Positions 39,680 through 64,000 of a DNA stretch of 64,000 nt are shown here, piece after piece. The notes under the pieces are model-generated. The model was not told the origin of the DNA. It ran no database searches and saw nothing but the letters and a program-made list of their open reading frames with translations. How positions within the stretch are numbered: the first letter of the stretch is position 1; each line of letters starts with the position of its first letter. A program made the translations under genes and the position numbers. This DNA is from Lota lota (lineage: Eukaryota > Chordata > Actinopteri > Gadiformes > Lotidae): positions 1,046,392-1,110,391 of the forward strand of contig JACYXH010000813.1 of the NCBI GenBank assembly GCA_026745465.1, in the 5' to 3' direction.

Positions 39680-40064
39680 CAGACCCGGTGGCAGGATTAA
39701 CTAGGCAAGGGGGCATCAGAAATGACAGAGGGGGCACAACTATTCCCCTTGCTGATAACACAGGAGGGATAATAATCTATAGTACAATTACACACAATGT
39801 ATTTGCAGCCACCCGTGGCTGCCTTGCCGCAAGAATACAGGTGACTGCACCGCTTTAAAAACATGGACAATTCATTATCAAGCTGTCTTGCCACGAGAAT
39901 GCCATAGTACAGTGCGTATGACAACAACAGAGACTGGTCAAGGTCTGCCCACCCTCATCGATGTAATGCAAAGCAAGCACCTATTCTACCAAATAAAACA
40001 ACATTAACATCACGTCCCCTTTTTGGTAGCAATGCCATTTTGCCCCCTCGTGGTACCGGGCCTG
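39680..40064. mobile_element. Non-autonomous hAT-like element
   Basis: Ends CAGACCCGGTGGCAGG and, read backwards, CAGGCCCGGTACCACG form short inverted repeats starting CAG. Flanks TGGGTAAC (39672-39679) and CGTGTAAC (40065-40072) agree at 6 of 8 positions, as expected for a worn hAT 8-base duplication. The 385-base interior has no coding potential. It lies 500 bases from the hAT transposase remnant but need not belong to it. Confidence 0.6.
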
Positions 40065-40143
40065 CGTGTAACGCTAAATAACGAATCCCTGGTCGAGCGG
40101 GGTCGGTAGAATGCAGGTAGGCCTATCTTTCGGCCAAAGCGAC

Positions 40144-40348
40144 TGTTGGCATATAGACTGATATGTTATTGTGTTGTGTTCTTACACTGGTACAGTCATG
40201 CCCTATTAGAAATGTACTACTGCGCATGTGTGAAATAAAGAAAGTGCATTCCTCCCCCGTTCTGGTTGAAACACCAACGATGAACATGTGTGTTTATTCC
40301 TCCGTTAAGTAAACCGGTATTCCTGTCCTGAAGATGACAAACCCAACA
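40144..40348 (+). repeat. 5' LTR of copia element
   Basis: 205 bases from TGTTGGCATATAGACTG to CCCAACA, with an AATAAA-containing stretch (GTGAAATAAAGAAAG) inside. Matched by 43173-43367. Confidence 0.93.
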
Positions 40349-42910
40349 GGTTATGGGCCCAGAAGGGAACATGGAAGCCGATGGAATAGATTATGTTTCG
40401 ACGGAGATGAAAAAAACTACGTGTTATGGGAGACGAAGTTTTTGGGGCACTTGCGTTTGCTAGGGCTAAAGGCCGCCATATTGAGCGTGGATGAAGATGA
40501 AGAGAAAAATGAAGAAGCCTACGCCGAATTGATACAGGTTTTGGATGATAAAAGTCTTTCCCTGATAATGAGAGAAGCAGCAGATGATGGGAGAAAAGTG
40601 TTGAAGATATTGAGGGAACATTATGAAAGTAAAGGGAAGCCACGTGTGATTAGCCTCTACACTGAGCTAACTTCTCTTCAGAAAGCCGCTGACGAAAGTG
40701 TTACGGACTATATCATCCGGTCTGAGACGGCTATTACAGCACTGAGGAATGCTGAAGAGACTTTAAGTGACAGGCTGTTGATTGCAATGATTCTGAAAGG
40801 TTTGCCCGAATCATTTAAGCCGTTTGCCATCCACATAACGCAGAGTGACGAGCCGACATCTTTTGGCAAGTTCAAAACCAAGTTGAGGAGCTATGAAAGC
40901 ACCGAGAAGTTTAGCGCCATTTCCACTGACGACAACGTGATGAAGGCAAGTAACATTAAAGTTAGCTGGCCAAGAGGAAGAGATAAAGGGACCGAGATAA
41001 CCTGCTTCAACTGTGGCCAGAAAGGGCACAAGGCCCGGGAATGTACCGTTACTGGAGAGCGCAGAGAACGGAGACAGTGGTGTAGTTTTTGCAAGAGCTC
41101 CACTCATACTGACGCAAATTGCAGACGAAAAAGAAGAGACAATGTGAAACAAGCAACAGATGCTGAAGGCAACACATTTGCATTCAGAATAACTCACTGT
41201 CAGGTTCGTGGACTGAAACAGAAAGGGCTGATGGTTGATACGGGAGCAACGTCACATATAGTCACGGACATCGGGAAGTTTAAGGAGTTTGACGAGACTT
41301 TCAAACCGGAAACACATTCCATGGAGCTGGCTGACGGAACAAGAATGAATGGTGTCGCGGAGAGGAGAGGTGCAGCGGAGGTTTACCTGAGAGACAACAC
41401 GGGTCGTCGGGTGAAAACAACGCTGACGAAGGCGCTGTACGTGCCGTCGTTTCCACAGGACATTTTCTCTGTTAAAGCAGCGACAGCCAACGGAGCTTCA
41501 GTCAACTTTCGACAAGGGTGTAACAAGCTCATCCACAAGAACGGTACTACTTTTGACATCAAGGAGTACGATAGACTGTACTATCTTAACACTGTAAGTG
41601 ATGAAAATTATGATGGATGTCATGGGTGCTATGATATTCACACATGGCACAAAATTCTTGGCCACTGTAATTTTGAGGATGTGTCAAAGTTAGAAAATGT
41701 GACAGAGGGAATGAAAATCACAGGTAAGATTGACAAATCTACCTTCAACTGTGAAATCTGCACACAGGGACACTTTGTTCAGAGCAGAAACAGAGAGCCT
41801 GATGAAAAGGCAAAAGCGGCTCTTGAGCTTGTGCACACTGATTTGGCTGGCCCTATTGAGCCAGAGGCGAAATATGGGTTCAGATACACTCTAGCATTTA
41901 CGGATGATTATTCAGGGGTAGTTTTTGTGTATTTCCTAAAAACAAAGAGTGATACTGTAAAAGCTACTGAGAAGTTTATTGCTGATGTGGCCCCTTATGG
42001 GAAAATAAAGTGTGTCAGGTCAGATAATGGCACAGAGTTCACAGCAAAAGAGTTCCAGTCACTGCTCAGTAAGAATGCCATAAGACATGAAACTTCAGCC
42101 CCTTACTCACCCCATCAAAATTGGACCGCTGAGAGAAATTGGAGAACACTGTTTGAAATGGCAAGATGCATGCTACTTGAGAGCAACCTACCAAAGAACT
42201 TGTGGACATATGCTGTAATGACTGCTGCAGTAATTCGCAATAGGTGTTACAATAAGCGTGTAGGACAGACTCCATACTACATGTTTACTGGGAGAAAGCC
42301 TGGTCTTTCAAAGATAAAAGAATTTGGATCTGTTTGCTATGCATACAGACAGAACAAGAAAAAGTTGGACTCAAGATGTGAAAAGGGTATTTTTGTCAGT
42401 TATGATCAAAATAGTCCAGCATACCTAGTGTACTTCCCAGACACTGGAAAAGTTCTTAAAAACAGATTAGTCAAGTTCTTAACAAAAGGTATAGTCGAAC
42501 ACGAAACTCAGACAGATTTGGAAATGAGTGATGATCTTCATGGGAAGAGATTTGAATCCCCCATCCCAAAAGCCAAGATGGCAGATCAAAATTCCGAAGA
42601 AACACAAGATGTGCAAATCGAGACTTCAGATAGTCAGAGTCCACGCTATCCAGACAGAGCGAGGAAGAAACCCCAGTACTTAAAAGACTATGAGTGTAAA
42701 GTGAAGTGTGATGACCAGATACCACATAGTGTTGACTACTGCTACAGAGTAATGTGCAATGCACCACAAACCTTCAAAGAAGCGATGATTTCACCTAAAT
42801 CAGAGATTTGGGCTACTGCTATGAAGGAGGAGATGGATTCCCTTAGGGAAAATGATACATTCACATTGACCACACTGCCAGAGGGTAAATATGCAGTGGG
42901 GGGCAGGTGA
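40334..42910 (+). pseudogene. Copia gag-pol open region (fossil)
   Basis: A Gag, protease and integrase-bearing reading frame of the copia element. Its first ATG lies within the last bases of the 5' LTR, so the primer-binding site is also translated. It is part of a broken element. Confidence 0.85.
40349..40362 (+). other. Primer-binding site, initiator tRNA-Met anticodon-arm type
   Basis: GGTTATGGGCCCAG directly follows the 5' LTR and is the exact complement of CTGGGCCCATAACC in the anticodon arm of eukaryotic initiator tRNA-Met. This is the half-tRNA primer type known from Drosophila copia. Confidence 0.85.
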
Positions 42911-43172
42911 AATACGGTAAAAAAAATAATATATATATATAAATGTCACTGTACGCCCTGAAACAGTCAGGAAGGAACTGGACAACCGCTGCAAGTGATA
43001 GTGACTCACTCACAAGTGCAAAAGAAATGTCAATTGAGAAATTTAAAAATGAAAAATTCTTGGGTTATATGTTTGGAATATAAACTGACATTTGTGAGGT
43101 GTATAACTGTAAGCTAAATGTGTTGATAAAGTTAGGTTGAATACGACTTGTACAGTATAAGAGCAAGTGGGG

Positions 43173-43367
43173 TGTTGGCATATAGACTGATGTGTTATTG
43201 TGTTGTGTTCTTACACTGGTACAGTCATGCCCTATTAGAAATGTACTACTGCGCATGTGTGAAATAAAGAATGGGCATTCCTCCCCCGTTCTGATTGAAA
43301 CACCAACGATGAACATGTGTCCGTTAAGTAAACCGGTATTCCTGTCCTGAAGATGACAAAACCAACA
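43173..43367 (+). repeat. 3' LTR of copia element
   Basis: 195 bases matching the 5' LTR at about 97%, preceded by a purine-rich AAGTGGGG tract that would serve as plus-strand primer site. Confidence 0.93.
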
Positions 43368-43424
43368 GCGACGTCTATCACGACCTGGTTACGGCAGAAT
43401 TAGAGACCAAGTGACGCCTTTACC

Positions 43425-44070
43425 TTAAAGAGCCAGTGAACCCACTGTTTAGCTGGAATTCGAACACTGTGATAAAAAAAAAATGCGTTTTGAGCTGAGA
43501 GTTTTAGGAAAGAGGGGGGCGTGTTATCCCCATGGTAACGACCCACGCCAACTTTGATACTTTTTTTTAGTACCGTCGTTGTGTAGCTTATGAGCATTAT
43601 AATAAGCAATGTTGTGTATGAAATGCGCCACACACCGTAGCGTTATACTATATGTGTCCGGGAAGCCTAATCCTCGGACGCGGGTATTAAATATATTGCT
43701 TCTCACATGGAACTTCACCATCAATACACACCGTGGCGTTATACAATAAGTGTCCGAAAAGCCCAACTTTATGGTCCCCTCGGTTCTCTGGCCACACAAA
43801 CTGCGTCAGACTCGGAAAAGGTAGTCTGACGTCACGAAAAGAACGCCACCTGTGTTCGCAGCAGAGTGGAACGTTCACATAGTTCACAGAGTGGAACGTG
43901 TTTTGGAGAGAATGGCAAAAACATAGGATTTGACCCCTTTTTTCTCTAAATTGGGGACTTATTTCAGTAACAGTGATAAAATGGCATATATTACTATGTT
44001 GACGATCATATAAGACAGATGACCACGTTTAAAACAAAAAAGAATTGTTTTGGATTCACTGCCTCTTTAA
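43425..44070. mobile_element. Non-autonomous TTAA-flanked repeat, copy 2
   Basis: Begins TTAAAGAGCCAGTGAACCC and ends GGATTCACTGCCTCTTTAA, so the ends are inverted repeats of about 18 bases with TTAA at each border. The interior matches 19427-20017. It starts 57 bases past the copia 3' LTR. Non-coding. Confidence 0.75.
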
Positions 44071-45436
<1,366 letters not shown>

Positions 45437-45808
45437 CCACTGTACAGTGTTATGGTTTGTTTTATTGGTTTGGTATATGGTTTGCAATTGCTATGGAGTA
45501 ACAAACATGATATAGGCTAGCCCAATAAAGTTGGTAATATTGAGAACTGAGACTTCGATGTCTAAATTGTATGCTACCTTCCCTTATGGCTACTGGTGGT
45601 CATGCTGTCCAAACTGGGTAACAAGTCTAAGAGGTATTAGCCTAGCAGAGTAATGCATGGATGTAATAGGATTACCGGAATTAAAGTGGGAACTATTAGA
45701 TAAATGAAATGGGATGTCCTTATATATTCTTGGTTCCTGTGATAGGATCGGGACACTGTGATGAGGTACATTAATGTATACAATGTAAGCACAGTTCACG
45801 TTGCTTAC

Positions 45809-46592
45809 GAGTTTGAGTTCTATATAAAGATTAATTTACACAAACCTAGATGAGGATTTATCTCCAATAGTGCACTTCAGTCATTTACTAATCTAAAGCC
45901 CTAAAGAATGAGGGCATTAAACTACTAAAATTATATGTTCGGAGGCTCTAGCCCAACCAGAAGTGATGGAATTGGTCGGTGATCTAGGGGTCTGGTACAC
46001 TTTGGATTGAGTTAAAGACATGGGGTCTTTTTTATATGAAAGAGGGCCTAAAGGACATACAAGATTATCAATGCAGTGGTTCCAGCCCAACCAGAAGTGA
46101 TATAATCCCTCCCTGAGAGGTCAGACGAAGGTGTAACAAAACACACCATTAACGTGAGCCTAGAATGACTTGTGAATAAGCTCTAGCCCTACAGGAAAGG
46201 CTCAAAAAGCATCATCAAATGCTCCATTGAAACGCATTGGAAACACAAGCCGTTACTAGAAATTAATCAAAATTCGTAGACAACAGATAGGAACTTGGCC
46301 ATTAGATCTTTCAACCAGGGGGCATCTTGGGATTGCTCTGTGAAAATCTTGGGTCGCTTAGCGAAAAGGCGGACCCTAACTCCAACCCTTAACCACGCCC
46401 CCCCCCCCCCCCCCCCCCCCCCATGGCAACCAGTGCGCTGTGGTTTGGAGTAAAAGCCGGCTAAATAATTTATCTTTAGATTAGTAAATGACTGAAGTGC
46501 GCTATTGGATATAAATCATATATATATGTATATATATATGTATATATATATATGTATATGTGTGTGTGTATATATGTATATATATATATGTA

Positions 46593-46644
<52 letters not shown>

Positions 46645-46680
46645 TACATATATATATATATATACATATAACTCAAACTC
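45809..46680. mobile_element. Long-armed inverted-repeat element with microsatellite in one arm
   Basis: The left arm 45809-45898 (GAGTTTGAGTTCTATATAAA ... CCAATAGTGCACTTCAGTCA ... ATCTAAAG) returns inverted at 46474-46680 (CTTTAGAT ... TGACTGAAGTGCGCTATTGG ... AACTCAAACTC). The right arm is longer because a (TA)n/(GTATAT)n stretch of about 155 bases has grown inside it. The interior repeats AGCCCAACCAGAAGTGAT (45951 and 46085) and contains a run of 25 C at 46398-46422. No target duplication is clear and no coding region was seen. Confidence 0.7.
46517..46672. repeat. (TA)n with TGTGTG/CACACA islands
   Basis: A near-palindromic TA-rich microsatellite within the right arm of the inverted repeat. 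Confidence 0.9.
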
Positions 46681-46854
46681 TCCTGTAGCCTCTCCCTTGG
46701 CCTATAGATTCAGCTGGACAACCACATGCTCAGCAGGAAGGGAAAACCCACAGTGTACCAGGGACCGCAAATCAGGATGCCCATGAAGATATAATGGACT
46801 GCATAGATATATATGAGAGATAGACAGAGAGAGAGCAATATATATGCATAGATA

Positions 46855-46897
46855 TCTCATATCTATCTATCTCTATCTATCTCTATGTATCCATCTA

Positions 46898-46976
<79 letters not shown>

Positions 46977-47010
46977 TAGATAGATAGATAGATAGATTAG
47001 ATAGAGACAT
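46855..47010. repeat. (GATA)n (GA)n (GATA)n compound microsatellite
   Basis: TATC/TATCTA to 46895, then GATA units, about 25 GA units, and again GATA units. GATA and GA blocks are arranged almost symmetrically. Confidence 0.9.
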
Positions 47011-48117
47011 AGATAGATAAAGAGATGACAGCACATAAACAGCTAAGATGTCAGCTGTACAGTTCATTGAGAGGTAGATTAGGCGTTGGCTAAAGGACAG
47101 AGGTTTCAGGTGTCCGCTATGTCGTCTGTCCAACATGAGGTGCTGTGTATATTATTACACAAGCCTGTGGTTGCAGAGAGCAGGGTATGATGCTAACCTT
47201 GCTGCTGCTTGGGGTGGCAGTGATCAAAGAGAGATGAGGCCTGGCGAGGAATATACATGATTACTTAGTAAGATTACAGTTCATATGAAAAAGTGTTTTG
47301 TCATCGCTCTTAAAGGTTATTTTTAAGGAGCACCTTTTCTCAAAGCCCTTGGTTAAAGGAAAATATCACTTACAATACACATGGGTTTCCATTACCTCCT
47401 ACACTGATGGTAACAAATGGTACACTACTGCATATCCATAATGAAACTCACAGAATGAATCAACCTAACCTATTGTTACTTATTGTATATCTTATAACCA
47501 AACATTGTTTTGCCCCAGCAAAACACATATGCACCAGTTCATAGGTCTTCTTCTGAACCGGAACCTTCTGTTTAGGTGTCTATGGTTCAAATTCCAATCT
47601 ATTTCCTTGATCCAACGTGAGCCGATTGTGTTACATGGTGGCTGGTCTATAAGAGGTTGAACTGGCTGGATAGTACTCACCACACCTATTTATCCTCAAA
47701 TGGGATGCTTTTATTTTGTGTGCCTGTTCTAGCCCTTCTTTTGTCACGATGATTCAGATGTCTCTTGAATGCAGACAGTAAATCTGATTTCTTGATGGGG
47801 TGTGAAGTCATGAACCATTCCATAGCTTTTAGTGGACACTTAGTGAATATTGCAGATCAATATAAATCATGTAGTCTTCTCTTTCAACAGCGTTTGTTGA
47901 TACGTTGTCAGGGAAGCATTTCCTTAAAGGCCTTGGAGGAAAGGCACTCTGTTCGCTAATGCATTTCCATGGCACAGCTTAGCTAAAAGGCTTTCAAGAT
48001 CCAGTTTGTAAGACAAACCGAACAGAATTCCCCTGCTTTTCATTGTCTATTATTATCACAAAAATTTTGCACTTTCCATTGTTTTTTTGTTTTGTTGAAC
48101 TATTTTCTACTATTTAG
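47011..48117. other. Spacer upstream of the first OSBPL3 coding exon
   Basis: No recognisable exon. It should contain part of the first OSBPL3 intron or its promoter. Confidence 0.35.
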
Positions 48118-48256
48118 TGGGTCAGACACTTATCCAAAGCGTCTTATAGTGCATTCAGATACATATCATTAAGGAGCAGGTAGCAGTAATAGGCATCTTG
48201 CGCAAGAATGCCTACTGGTTTGCTGTAGTGTGGATATTGGGGATCTAACCAAGTAG
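48118..48256 (-). repeat. tRNA-derived SINE copy
   Basis: The minus strand starts with a worn tRNA-like head (GGTTAGATCCCC), then CTTGCGCAAGATGCC, and ends with the shared tail CGCTTTGGATAAGTGTCTGAC. Confidence 0.65.
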
Positions 48257-48402
48257 AAAGGAGAAAGATACATCCTGGCCTCTTATACTGTTCTTTGTTT
48301 GTCCTTCATTCATTCTTTCTCTATTTCTTTCTTTCTCTCGCTCTCTCCATCCTTCATGGATGACATGTCAACCCGCGTATTGTCCTGTGCTCTCCTCTGC
48401 AG

Positions 48403-63476
<15,074 letters not shown>

Positions 63477-63836
63477 GTGAGGCTGCTAGCATCCATTTTT
63501 TGTCCGAATGTGACATACTTGAAATAGACCAATTGCACAATGGAACAAAACCATGTTGAGATGTTATACAATTCCCAGTCTGCTCTTAACCATTCTGTTT
63601 GGATAAATGCTTTAGTACTAATAGATACCAATAGTAAACATTGGCGCAAACCAATAGATGACAAGTGTAGACGGTGGAAGGAACACGTGATTATGAAAGC
63701 TAATCACACCTGTAGGGAATTGAAAATGTGCTAACTTCACTTTGGCATATTGACATGACCTCATGTGAGAATAATAAGTAATGTGATGGGATAAAGCTCT
63801 CCTGGGCGGCCTTGTCTGCCACATTGAGAACATCTG

Positions 63837-64000
63837 GGGCAGGATGGTCTAGTGCTTAGGTGTTTAACTCAAGCCAAATGCTTCTGGGTGCAAACCCCAA
63901 TGACTACCTGGAGGCATCCTTGAGCAAGACCTTACTATACCGGTTCATCAATGAAGTGGATAAACGTGTCTGCTGAATGACTTAATTGTAAATATTTCAA
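63837..64000 (+). repeat. tRNA-derived SINE, nearly full length
   Basis: The head ATGGTCTAGTGCTTAGGTGTTTAAC (A box) leads to GGGTGCAAACCCCAATG (B-box-like), then CATCCTTGAGCAAGACC and the tail GGATAAACGTGTCTGCTGAATGAC. It reaches the window edge in the last visible OSBPL3 intron. Confidence 0.7.

Larger units (their letters stand above)
40144..43367 (+). mobile_element. Ty1/copia LTR retrotransposon, broken
   Basis: A fossil element of 3224 bases with LTRs at 40144-40348 and 43173-43367 (TGTTGG...CCAACA) and a perfect 5-base duplication GCGAC on both sides (40139-40143, 43368-43372), the size usual for copia elements. A long open region encodes recognisable Gag with a CCHC knuckle (CFNCGQKGHKARECT), an aspartic protease motif (VDTGATSHI) and an integrase region (HTDLAGPI, SDNGTEF). 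The order protease then integrase is the copia order. The element is broken, with about one major break. The LTRs are about 97% identical, so the insertion is fairly young. Confidence 0.93.

Overview
The window is vertebrate nuclear DNA, most likely from a ray-finned (teleost) fish. The genes are split into many short exons with GT-AG introns, and long (CA)n and (GA)n microsatellites, tRNA-derived SINEs and small TTAA- or hAT-flanked elements fill the spaces. Five multi-exon host genes can be read by joining exons whose splice phases agree.

Left part (minus strand): a sorting nexin of the SNX10/SNX11 type (192-1444), then an HP1/CBX-family gene with chromodomain and chromoshadow domain but an unusual hinge (3372-5013). 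About 12 kb without a recognised gene follows (5.0-16.9 kb). It holds an LTR-like repeat with a GGGC tract, several microsatellites and a 1.2-kb almost pure A/T array. Next is a complete PDE11A-family cyclic-nucleotide phosphodiesterase (16883-27904, 20 exons, 943 codons before the stop). Its introns carry a solo LTR, two abutting TTAA-flanked elements and long (GT)n tracts beside splice sites. One well-formed but unidentified exon lies just upstream of it (28169-28427).

Right part (plus strand): SPMIP4 (C7orf31), missing only its unresolved amino end (31171-35047). Then come hAT transposon remains, a 3.2-kb Ty1/copia element with two LTRs and a perfect 5-bp target duplication (40144-43367), a TIR element, a long-armed inverted repeat, and OSBPL3 (ORP3), whose 20 visible coding exons run off the right edge (48403-63476).

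The order SNX10 - CBX - (PDE11A) - SPMIP4 - OSBPL3, with the first pair opposite in strand to the last pair, matches human 7p15 as I remember it. There the genes are SNX10, CBX3, C7orf31 and OSBPL3. PDE11A in humans lies instead beside OSBPL6 on 2q31. The window therefore looks like the HOXA-side paralogon keeping a PDE11A-like duplicate that tetrapods seem to lack at that place. The five genes do not form one pathway. They act separately in endosomal trafficking, heterochromatin, cGMP/cAMP breakdown, sperm flagellar structure and ER-plasma membrane lipid transfer.
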